Assembly: GCA_002492335.1 (NCBI GenBank)
Contig: DKYD01000071.1
Span: 12,724 to 34,984, forward strand
DNA: 22,261 nucleotides
Origin: Lachnospiraceae bacterium UBA7109
GTDB lineage: Bacteria > Bacillota > Clostridia > Lachnospirales > Lachnospiraceae
Direction of reading: 5' to 3'
The position numbers were made by a program, and so were the translations under genes. The notes below the pieces were generated by a model. That model ran no database searches. It was not told where the DNA came from and saw nothing but the letters and a program-made list of their open reading frames with translations. This document shows positions 1 to 6,778 of this stretch, one piece after another. Numbering within the stretch: position 1 is the first letter of the stretch; every line of letters starts with the position of its first letter.

Positions 1-2478
1 TTCAATTGCATACTGCATGTTCATCAGGCCTCGCACATGCATCTCTTCTGCAATCTTACGTGTATAATCTTTAATTGTTTCCAGATTCTCAGCTGAAATA
101 TGAACCGAAGGAATCATACATGCAGAATCTCCGGAATGGACTCCTGCCAGCTCAATATGTTCCATTACTGCCGGAACAAATGCGTGCTCGCCATCACTGA
201 TTGCATCTGCTTCGCATTCTAATGCATGGTTCAGGAAACGGTCAATCAGGATCGGACGATCCGGTGTGACGCCCACTGCCGCATTCATATATTCTGTCAG
301 GCTCTCATCATCATAGACAACTTCCATTCCGCGTCCGCCCAGAACATAAGACGGGCGAACCATAACCGGATAACCGATTGTCGCCGCAATTTTCAGCGCT
401 TCCTCCACAGTAGTTGCCATTCCTGATTCCGGCATCGGAATCTCCAGTTTCTCCATCATTTCACGGAACAAGTCACGATCCTCTGCAAGATCAATTACAG
501 ACGGTGATGTTCCAAGAATCTTAACGCCATTCTTCTCCAGCTCTGCTGCCAGATTAAGCGGCGTCTGTCCGCCGAACTGCGCAATCACTCCAAGCGGCTG
601 TTCTTTCTTATAAATGCTCAGTACATCCTCCAGTGTCAACGGTTCAAAATACAGTTTATCAGAAGTATCATAATCCGTAGATACGGTCTCCGGATTACAG
701 TTCACAATAATTGTCTCAAATCCCAGTTTTTTGAGCGCCAGTGATGCATGAACACAACAATAATCAAATTCAATTCCCTGGCCGATACGGTTCGGTCCGC
801 CGCCAAGAATCATAATTTTCGGTTTTCCGTTCCTAACCTCATTCTTATCCGGCGCATTGTAGGTAGAATAATAGTAAGCACTGTCCTGTGTTCCGCTTAC
901 ATGGACGCCCTCCCAGGCTTCTTCTATCCCAAGCTCCAGACGGCGATTGCGTACATCCTCCTCCGGGACTTCCAGAATCTGACTCAGGTATTTATCAGAA
1001 AATCCATCCTTCTTTGCCGCTGTCAGAAGTGCGTCATCCGGCAAAGAACCTTTATATCTCAGAAGTTCTTCCTCTTCTTCAACAAGCTCTTTCATCTGTT
1101 CGATAAAATAATGCTTTACTTTTGTAATTTCAAAAAGCTCTTCTGTTGTCGCGCCCTTTCTCAAAGCTTCGTACATAAGAAAATGACGCTCACTGGAAGG
1201 AGTAATCAGCCGTTTCAGCAATTCCTCTTTTGTCAGGGAATCAAAATTCTTCACGTGTCCAAGTCCGTAACGTCCGGTCTCAAGACTGCGGATTGCTTTC
1301 TGGAACGCTTCTTTATATGTCTTGCCGATACTCATTACCTCTCCAACCGCGCGCATCTGCGTTCCAAGCTTATCTTCTACCCCTTTAAATTTCTCAAATG
1401 CCCAGCGGGCAAACTTGATTACAACATAATCTCCATCCGGCACATATTTATCCAGAGTTCCATATTTTCCACATGGAATATCCGCAAGCGTAAGTCCGGA
1501 CGCAAGCATTGCCGATACAAGAGCAATCGGAAAACCGGTCGCCTTTGACGCCAGCGCTGATGACCTGGAAGTACGTGGGTTAATTTCAATAACAATAATT
1601 CGGTCACTGACCGGATCATGCGCAAACTGTACATTTGTTCCGCCTATTACTTCTACAGATTCTACAATCTTATATGCCGCCTCCTGCAGACGCTTCTGAC
1701 ATTCCTTTGAAATCGTCAGCATCGGCGCTGAACAGAAAGAATCTCCGGTGTGAACTCCCATCGGGTCAATATTTTCAATAAAGCACACAGTAATCATATT
1801 ATTATCTGCGTCCCGTACGACCTCAAGCTCCAGTTCCTCCCAGCCAAGAATAGATTCTTCTACAAGAACCTGTCCTACCAGGCTTGCCTGAAGACCTCTT
1901 GCACAGACAGTCTTTAATTCCTCACGGTTGTACACAAGACCGCCTCCTGCGCCGCCCATCGTATAAGCCGGACGCAAAACTACCGGATAGCCAAGCTTAT
2001 CCGCAATTGCAACAGCCTCATCCACGCTGTATGCAACCTCGCTTCTTGCCATCTCGATTCCAAGCGCATCCATGGATTTCTTGAATTCAATCCGGTCTTC
2101 TCCACGCTCGATCGCATCTGCCTGCACGCCAATGATCTTTACATTATATTTGTCAAGAATCCCTGTTTTATATAACTCCTCACACAAATTAAGCCCGGAC
2201 TGTCCACCCAGGTTCGGAAGTAATGCATCCGGACGTTCTTTCTTGATGATCTGCTCCAGACGTTCCACATTCAAAGGTTCAATATACGTAACATCTGCTG
2301 TTTCCGGGTCTGTCATGATCGTAGCCGGATTCGAATTTACCAGCACGATCTCATATCCAAGTTTACGAAGCGCCTTGCATGCCTGCGTTCCGGAATAATC
2401 GAACTCACATGCCTGCCCGATAATGATAGGGCCTGATCCAATAATAAGTACTTTATGTATATCTGTTCTTTTTGGCAT
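1..2478 (-). CDS. carB: Carbamoyl phosphate synthase large subunit, 3' end cut by window edge
   Basis: This enzyme makes carbamoyl phosphate from bicarbonate, ATP and glutamine-derived ammonia for pyrimidine and arginine synthesis, in the cytosol with the CarA glutaminase subunit. The first 826 codons are in the window; family members have about 1070, so the end of the second ATP-grasp domain and the allosteric domain lie outside. The N-terminus carries GSGPIIIGQACEFDYSG (about residues 12-28). Mid-protein MRAVGEVMSIGK (near 375-386) and QFGGQTPLNLAAE (near 635-647, second synthetase half) fit the family, as does GLMNMQYAIE at the cut end. All of these read in the same frame as the ATG at 2478, so I see no frameshift. 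The start follows a strong AGGAGG. A carA gene normally lies just upstream; here the upstream neighbour is an unrelated SLH protein gene. Confidence 0.97.
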   Translation of the reverse strand, partial: MPKRTDIHKVLIIGSGPIIIGQACEFDYSGTQACKALRKLGYEIVLVNSNPATIMTDPETADVTYIEPLNVERLEQIIKKERPDALLPNLGGQSGLNLCEELYKTGILDKYNVKIIGVQADAIERGEDRIEFKKSMDALGIEMARSEVAYSVDEAVAIADKLGYPVVLRPAYTMGGAGGGLVYNREELKTVCARGLQASLVGQVLVEESILGWEELELEVVRDADNNMITVCFIENIDPMGVHTGDSFCSAPMLTISKECQKRLQEAAYKIVESVEVIGGTNVQFAHDPVSDRIIVIEINPRTSRSSALASKATGFPIALVSAMLASGLTLADIPCGKYGTLDKYVPDGDYVVIKFARWAFEKFKGVEDKLGTQMRAVGEVMSIGKTYKEAFQKAIRSLETGRYGLGHVKNFDSLTKEELLKRLITPSSERHFLMYEALRKGATTEELFEITKVKHYFIEQMKELVEEEEELLRYKGSLPDDALLTAAKKDGFSDKYLSQILEVPEEDVRNRRLELGIEEAWEGVHVSGTQDSAYYYSTYNAPDKNEVRNGKPKIMILGGGPNRIGQGIEFDYCCVHASLALKKLGFETIIVNCNPETVSTDYDTSDKLYFEPLTLEDVLSIYKKEQPLGVIAQFGGQTPLNLAAELEKNGVKILGTSPSVIDLAEDRDLFREMMEKLEIPMPESGMATTVEEALKIAATIGYPVMVRPSYVLGGRGMEVVYDDESLTEYMNAAVGVTPDRPILIDRFLNHALECEADAISDGEHAFVPAVMEHIELAGVHSGDSACMIPSVHISAENLETIKDYTRKIAEEMHVRGLMNMQYAIE

Positions 2479-2507
2479 TTATTTCTCCTCCTGTTCATTC
2501 TAAATCT

Positions 2508-2535
2508 ATTATATAGAAAAATCAAAAAAGCGCAA
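2508..2535 (-). promoter_or_regulatory. Probable sigma-A promoter of carB
   Basis: On the minus strand a perfect -10 box TATAAT (2508-2513) lies 16 bases from a weak -35 box TTGCGC (2530-2535), within a T-rich stretch. It lies about 30 bases upstream of the carB ATG and just downstream of the 2550-2574 hairpin, so carB would be transcribed separately from the SLH gene. The -35 box matches the consensus only in TTG, so this is a moderate call. No pyrimidine-responsive attenuator fits in the short leader. Confidence 0.5.
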
Positions 2536-2549
2536 GAAAAATTTTCTCC

Positions 2550-2574
2550 AAAAAAGTATCGGAGATACTTTTTT
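2550..2574 (-). terminator. Symmetrical intrinsic terminator between the SLH gene and carB
   Basis: A perfect 11-bp inverted repeat (2550-2560 with 2564-2574) has a three-base GGA loop. Its outer six base pairs are A/T runs, so a U-tract follows the GATAC core on either strand. On the minus strand it would end transcripts from the SLH gene before the carB promoter. The pure A-U outer stem and small loop make its strength uncertain. Confidence 0.6.
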
Positions 2575-2601
2575 ATCACAAAAAAATCAAGCCACAAACA
2601 A

Positions 2602-2654
2602 AGATACTCCGCAAAATGTATGCCATCTGACATAAACATAATTGCAGAGTACCT
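2602..2654 (-). other. Long stem-loop in the 3' untranslated region of the SLH gene
   Basis: In minus-strand RNA the arm at 2654-2643 (AGGUACUCUGCA) pairs with the arm at 2613-2602 (UGCGGAGUAUCU) over 12 positions, two of them G-U wobbles, enclosing a 29-base loop. It starts about 30 bases after the stop codon of the SLH gene. The downstream tail is U-rich but broken by G, so it is a poor terminator by itself and may protect the 3' end or act with the 2550-2574 hairpin. The function is inferred. Confidence 0.4.
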
Positions 2655-2685
2655 TTCTACTTCTCATTTTTCACAAAATATCTCT

Positions 2686-3807
2686 TTACTTCTTATATTT
2701 TTCCAACACCCTCTGAATAACTGCCGCGCCTTCCGCTCTTGTAGTCGTTCCCTGTGGATCAAGCCTCGTTCCATTCTCTTTTCCTTCTATAATTCCTTCT
2801 GCAACTGCCCACTGCACAGCATCTTTTGCAAAATCGCTTACAGAAGCCGCATCTTCAAATTGGTCAATCTCAGCTCTCTTTGTTATATCATATTCTTTAT
2901 AATCTGCATACCGATACATGACAGTTGCCAGCTGCTCACGAGTAATGCTGTCAGCCGTTCCCCAATAATCAGAATTTGAATAACCTGTCATAATCTTATG
3001 CAGAAATCCCCAGTAGATTGCATTTGTATACCAGTCATTTCCGACATCTGCCCATGCCTTCTCTGGGAATATTGTCATCTCCGGGCTTCCTTCCATACGA
3101 TACAGGATTACCATAAATTGAGCACGGGCAAGCGGAGCAGACGGAGCAAAGGTCTTGTCGTCAATTCCTGTCATAATACCATTCTGCCACAGCTCGCTGA
3201 CATATGGATAGAACCAGTCTGTTTCTTTTACATCCTCATATTCCATCTGTTTTTCATATGCATGATTACCGTCATTAAATAATTTTGCGACAGACGCAAG
3301 CTCTTCATCGCCAAGCAGCTTATTCTCATATGCATCGGCAACCGGAATAAACTTATGATCTTTATGCAGGTAAAATCTTTCTGCCTGCGATCCGAAAGCA
3401 AATGCAAAAACAAATTTTCCAATCGAAACTTCTTTGATATCCGTTGTGTCCATCCAGTCTTTTGCTGACATCAGTACAACTTCACTTCCATCATAAGTAC
3501 CACAGTACTGGAGAATGACTATATCCGACAGCTCCATCCCCTGCACACCAGTATTATTCGGACTCTTTTCTTTCAGCATCTGCAAATAATCCTGCCGGAG
3601 AATCTCCTCCGCTTCAGGTTCCAACACAGGTCTTGTATCACTCTCATCCTCATCTGATATCTTCATGACTTCTTGAAGGTTCTGATCCAATTTCCCATTA
3701 CCCGCCTTCTCTGCCGCTCCGACCACAATGCTGCTGGAAAATAATGATATAGCAATGAATATACCTGTTACTTTTAATAATTTTTCCTTCAGCTTTCCTG
3801 ATTTCAT
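2686..3807 (-). CDS. Secreted S-layer homology domain protein with unassigned N-terminal domain (373 aa)
   Basis: This is a cell-surface protein of unknown function held to the wall by SLH repeats. Residues 1-32 form a signal peptide (lysine-rich start, then GIFIAISLFSSSIVVGAA). Residues about 60-180 form a compact domain with the segment QYCGTYDGSEVVLMSA; from memory, similar GTY-x-G stretches occur in other secreted Firmicutes proteins, but I know no assigned function. Three SLH repeats cover about 191-373, with LARAQ (226-230), ITREQ (288-292) and TTRAE (355-359) as the wall-polymer binding motifs. The ATG follows AAAGGAGG at good spacing. It has its own promoter and terminators, so it is monocistronic. 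Its SLH block is clearly more divergent than those of the glycosidases at 6212-21028, and it has no recognisable catalytic module. It could be a small adhesin, a wall-associated binding protein or a sensor. Confidence 0.85.
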   Translation of the reverse strand: MKSGKLKEKLLKVTGIFIAISLFSSSIVVGAAEKAGNGKLDQNLQEVMKISDEDESDTRPVLEPEAEEILRQDYLQMLKEKSPNNTGVQGMELSDIVILQYCGTYDGSEVVLMSAKDWMDTTDIKEVSIGKFVFAFAFGSQAERFYLHKDHKFIPVADAYENKLLGDEELASVAKLFNDGNHAYEKQMEYEDVKETDWFYPYVSELWQNGIMTGIDDKTFAPSAPLARAQFMVILYRMEGSPEMTIFPEKAWADVGNDWYTNAIYWGFLHKIMTGYSNSDYWGTADSITREQLATVMYRYADYKEYDITKRAEIDQFEDAASVSDFAKDAVQWAVAEGIIEGKENGTRLDPQGTTTRAEGAAVIQRVLEKYKK

Positions 3808-3855
3808 CTTCTTGCGCCTCCTTTTCTTGATTCGATAATCCTTTTGTTTAATTGC

Positions 3856-3885
3856 ATTATAACGCTTTTCTATAACACATGTCTA
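3856..3885 (-). promoter_or_regulatory. Sigma-A promoter of the 373-aa SLH gene
   Basis: On the minus strand -35 TAGACA (3880-3885, five of six consensus bases) is followed after 18 bases by a perfect -10 TATAAT (3856-3861). The leader to the ATG at 3807 is about 40 bases and contains AAAGGAGG. It lies downstream of the terminators of the preceding unit, which supports independent transcription. Confidence 0.7.
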
Positions 3886-3912
3886 TATTATTTGTATTTT
3901 TTTACATTTAAA

Positions 3913-3957
3913 AAGTAACCGTTCAGCCCACGCCATTCACAAAGGCGTCTGTTACTT
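3913..3957 (-). terminator. Possible second, nested hairpin terminator
   Basis: An outer 7-bp stem (AAGTAAC 3913-3919 with GTTACTT 3951-3957) encloses a 5-bp inner stem (ACGCC 3930-3934 with GGCGT 3944-3948). On the minus strand the outer stem runs into TTTTTAAAT. It sits directly after the strong terminator 3959-3993 and before the SLH promoter, so it may be a back-up terminator. The interrupted stem makes this a weak call. Confidence 0.35.
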
Positions 3958-3958
3958 C

Positions 3959-3993
3959 AAAAAAATGACTGCCACCAAAATTGTGACAGTCAT
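3959..3993 (-). terminator. Intrinsic terminator of the transporter/kinase-like unit
   Basis: The minus-strand RNA forms an 11-bp stem (3983-3993 with 3965-3975, one G-U pair) with a seven-base loop, followed at once by a run of U (A run at 3959-3965 on the plus strand). It lies 26 bases past the stop of the cytidylate kinase-like gene. This is a classic Rho-independent terminator. Confidence 0.85.
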
Positions 3994-4019
3994 TCGTTCT
4001 CTTTACCTCATATGTATGA

Positions 4020-4616
4020 TTATACATTCATTCTTTCCCGGATATAACTCTCAAGCACCTTCACAGTTCCGTCAACCTTCAGCGGACTGCTGTTGATGCA
4101 AATATCATAGTATCTGGAATCGCCCCATTTTGTCTCTGCATGTCTGTTATGATAGCGCTTTCTCTTTTTATCATGCCTCGTCATTTTTATCACTGCTTCT
4201 GTCTCATTCAAATCATACCGTTGCATAACACGCTCAACCTTCTGAGCTTTATTTCCGCTGATAAAAATAGAAATCAGTCCTTCATAATCCTTCAGTACAT
4301 CTTCAGAACAGCGTCCGACAATTACAAAGGATTCTCCTTTTTCCGCTTTTTCCCGGATAAAATCAAACTGAATTTCTGCAAGAATTTCTTCCATAGAATT
4401 GGTGTATTTTCCCACACTTCTTGTCAGCATATAATTTCTCGGTTTTTCATCATACTTTTCCAGAAGTTCTACCTGCACGTTCATTTCAGCTGCAATCTCG
4501 TCAAGCATCCTTCTGTCATAAAACTTCAATCCTAAATCATTTGCGATTTTTTCGGCTATCTCATGTCCACCGCTGCCGAACTCACGGCTTACAGAAATAA
4601 TTGTCTGTTTTGCCAT
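4020..4616 (-). CDS. Cytidylate kinase-like family protein
   Basis: The protein is 198 aa and belongs to the P-loop family usually annotated cytidylate kinase-like (Cytidylate_kin2), not the housekeeping CMP kinase. Evidence is the N-terminal ISVSREFGSGGHEIAEKIA followed by LGLKFYDRRML (about residues 7-38), the FVIVGRCSEDVL segment near 97-108 and RHDKKRKRYHNR near 147-158. The P-loop reads GSGGHEI and lacks the Lys-Ser/Thr that ends a normal Walker A motif, which is usual for this family. No reaction is established that I can name. It starts 33 bases after the stop of the membrane transporter gene with a GGAGG site, so the two are almost certainly co-transcribed. It may modulate or serve the transporter; that is inference from linkage only. 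Confidence 0.85.
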   Translation of the reverse strand: MAKQTIISVSREFGSGGHEIAEKIANDLGLKFYDRRMLDEIAAEMNVQVELLEKYDEKPRNYMLTRSVGKYTNSMEEILAEIQFDFIREKAEKGESFVIVGRCSEDVLKDYEGLISIFISGNKAQKVERVMQRYDLNETEAVIKMTRHDKKRKRYHNRHAETKWGDSRYYDICINSSPLKVDGTVKVLESYIRERMNV

Positions 4617-4649
4617 ATTCTACCTCCATTTAAAGTATCCTGCACTGCT

Positions 4650-6008
4650 TTAGCAGTAACGTAAGATAATGAACACCGTTGATATGATTAACACAAGCAC
4701 AGTTGCCGGAATCGCGCTCTTACAATACTCTCCCCATCCTATCATATGACCGTTCTTAGCTGCAACAGAGGTTCCGACTACATTGGCAGACGCGCCGATC
4801 GGAGTCGCGCTTCCTCCAATATCCGTTCCCATTGCAAGCGCCCAGGCGAGTACGGAAAGATCCACTCCCTGCGTAGCTGCAAGACTCTTAATAACAGGAA
4901 CCATTGTAGCCGCAAACGGAATGTTATCAACAAATGCGCTGGCAATTCCGGAAACCCATACAATAATCGTAACCATAAGAGCAAGATTACCTTTACTTAC
5001 CTCTCCGATCGCTCCGGCAATAATTTCAAGAATCCCTGTCTGCTCAAGACCGCCTACTACTGCAAAAAGACCAATGAAAAAGAGAAGTGTCTTATAATCA
5101 ATCTTTTTCAAAAGATCAAGTGCATGTTTTCCGGCTGTAAGCAATGTCACAGCTGCAACAGCTGCTCCGATCAATGCTACCGTAAATCCTGTCTGTGCAT
5201 GTGTAATTAACAGTATTATAGCACAAATAAAGATAATACAACTAATCACAAAATCTTTTTTATTCGTAATTGCTTCCTTCGGATCTGGCATAGATGATAC
5301 ATCCACTCCGCCTTCGCTTTGTTTTTTCAGCTGCTTATGGAATACAAGGAAGAAATAGATCACAACAACCACCAGACTGATTCCTGCGATCACACCTGTA
5401 TTTGTAATAAAGTCAACAAAAGAATATCCTAATGATGTTCCTATAATAATATTCGGCGGGTCTCCGCACATCGTAGCCGAACCACCCAGATTCGCGCAGA
5501 ATATCTCCGACAATATCATTGGAACCGGATTAAACTTCAGAAGCTTTCCAAGCTCCACCGTTACCGCCGCCAGGAACAAAATTACCGTAATACTGTCGAT
5601 AAACATGGCAAGTCCTGCGGACATAACCATAAATACGATAAACAACGGAACCGGTTTATAATTTACAAGTCTTGCAAGCTGCATACACAGCCAACGGAAA
5701 AATCCGGCCTTTGCCATTCCTTCTACCATTACCATCATACCGGCAATAAAAAGAATGGTCGCCCAGTTAATCCCTGCCACACTTTCCTCCGCACTTCCGG
5801 CTGTATACCAGAAATTCAAAGTAAAAATACTTTTCACATTCAGTGTTTCGATAATTGCATTCATATCCCGCATTGCAATACCAAACACAACGACCAGTGT
5901 AAGAAGACCACATGTCAACGTAATATATTGCCTTTCTATCTTATCCATAATGATAAGAATGAACATTGCAATAAAAATGATTACTGCCAAACTCTGTGCA
6001 ACTACCAC
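4650..6008 (-). CDS. ArsB/NhaD (SLC13-like) family membrane transporter
   Basis: This is a 452-aa polytopic membrane protein with about ten to twelve hydrophobic segments, probably an ion-coupled anion carrier or cation antiporter of the ion transporter superfamily. The two family signature segments are visible and related to each other, as expected for an inverted-repeat fold: NLGGSATMCGDPPNIIIG (173-190) and DIGGSATPIGASANVVG (396-412). FIDSITVILFLAAVTVELG (136-154) and SAFVDNIPFAATMVPV (357-372) also match. The substrate cannot be read from sequence: citrate or dicarboxylate, arsenite and sodium/proton exchange are all found in relatives. No arsR or arsC is nearby, which argues against an arsenic operon. 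The start is a GTG eight bases after AAAGGAGG. It is the first gene of a two-gene unit with its own promoter. Confidence 0.9.
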   Translation of the reverse strand: MVVAQSLAVIIFIAMFILIIMDKIERQYITLTCGLLTLVVVFGIAMRDMNAIIETLNVKSIFTLNFWYTAGSAEESVAGINWATILFIAGMMVMVEGMAKAGFFRWLCMQLARLVNYKPVPLFIVFMVMSAGLAMFIDSITVILFLAAVTVELGKLLKFNPVPMILSEIFCANLGGSATMCGDPPNIIIGTSLGYSFVDFITNTGVIAGISLVVVVIYFFLVFHKQLKKQSEGGVDVSSMPDPKEAITNKKDFVISCIIFICAIILLITHAQTGFTVALIGAAVAAVTLLTAGKHALDLLKKIDYKTLLFFIGLFAVVGGLEQTGILEIIAGAIGEVSKGNLALMVTIIVWVSGIASAFVDNIPFAATMVPVIKSLAATQGVDLSVLAWALAMGTDIGGSATPIGASANVVGTSVAAKNGHMIGWGEYCKSAIPATVLVLIISTVFIILRYC

Positions 6009-6034
6009 TTTCGTTACCTCCTTTGTCTCTTTTT

Positions 6035-6059
6035 TTCACCTGCTTTTCAGGCAGGTGAA
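6035..6059 (-). other. Leader hairpin just upstream of the transporter ribosome binding site
   Basis: A perfect 9-bp inverted repeat (TTCACCTGC 6035-6043 with GCAGGTGAA 6051-6059) with a seven-base loop lies about 10 bases before the GGAGG of the transporter gene. In minus-strand RNA it is followed by A and purines, not U, so it is not a terminator in that direction. It may stabilise the mRNA, or bind a protein near the ribosome site. Function is inferred. Confidence 0.45.
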
Positions 6060-6088
6060 CTTTATTTCTCCTCTAAAACACAACCCAT

Positions 6089-6117
6089 ATTATAGCCCTT
6101 TCACTTCCTTCTGTCCA
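6089..6117 (-). promoter_or_regulatory. Sigma-A promoter of the transporter/kinase-like unit
   Basis: On the minus strand -35 TGGACA (6112-6117, five of six consensus bases) is separated by 17 bases from a perfect -10 TATAAT (6089-6094). It lies between the terminator of the glycosidase locus and the GTG at 6008, leaving a leader of about 75 bases that contains the 6035-6059 hairpin. Confidence 0.8.
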
Positions 6118-6162
6118 CTAATATTTTTTATAAATTTCCAGATTTTTTTATATATTCATGCC

Positions 6163-6193
6163 AAAAAGCCGACCCAAAATGAGCCGGCTTTTT
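6163..6193 (-). terminator. Intrinsic terminator at the end of the glycosidase locus
   Basis: A 9-bp stem (AAAAAGCCG 6163-6171 with CGGCTTTTT 6185-6193) with a 13-base loop lies about 18 bases past the stop of the last glycosidase. The stem ends in five U on the minus strand and is symmetrical enough to work on both strands. It is the only good terminator seen between 22261 and this point. Confidence 0.75.
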
Positions 6194-6211
6194 CTGAACC
6201 TTTTTCAAATA

Positions 6212-6778
6212 TTATTTCTTATATTTTTCCATAAATCTCTGAATAATCGTTGCACATTCTGCACGATTTGCACTTCCCTGCGGATCAAGAAGAAGCTTTC
6301 CATCAATGGTCTTTCCTGTGATAATTCCTTCTGATACCGCCCATTTCATTGCATCTACTGCAAATTCCTGTACGTCTTCTGCATCCGGGAAGCTGTTGTA
6401 GTCTCCGTCTGCTTTTACCTCATATTTCTTATATTCTTTTGCATAGCGATACATCATCGTTGCCATCTGCGCACGGGTTACCGCATCATTTGCTCCAAAC
6501 AGATCTGTTCCCGTATATCCGGTTACGATTTTGGCGTCTGCCGCCCACAGAACCGCATTCTTAAACCAGTCGCCTGCTGCCACATCAGAGAATACCGCTT
6601 TATAATCCATCCCCGGCTCCCCGTTCATCTTATGAAGTACTGCCGCGAACTGTGCTCTTACCAATGTCTCTTCCGGTGCAAAGTGTGTTGCATCTTTACC
6701 GGTCATCGTTTTCTCGGCATAATTATACGCAACTGCATCATAGTACCATGCATCCTTTGCAACATCTACATACGGAAG
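6212..6778 (-). repeat. SLH cassette, copy 1 (end of the GH43/LamG gene)
   Basis: The last 188 codons plus stop encode three SLH repeats. By my hand alignment only 8 of 188 residues differ from the cassette at 9337-9903, and roughly 93 % of bases agree over the first 280. The flanking catalytic parts of the two genes are unrelated (GH43 against GH78), so similarity stops at the cassette border. This points to recent duplication or gene conversion of the anchor. Confidence 0.85.

Noticed and set aside
748..1548. Plus-strand open frame of 266 codons
   Set aside because: It lies fully antisense to carB, whose protein sequence is unmistakable in this region; there is no ribosome site and the translation looks like random cysteine- and arginine-rich sequence.
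4650..6008. Arsenite efflux pump assignment
   Set aside because: The fold family includes ArsB, but no arsR, arsC or arsA is nearby and the partner is a kinase-like protein, so the substrate is left open.
6009..6211. Riboswitch in front of the transporter gene
   Set aside because: Only a simple 9-bp hairpin and a terminator of the previous unit are present; the leader of about 75 bases is too short and lacks any riboswitch core I recognise.
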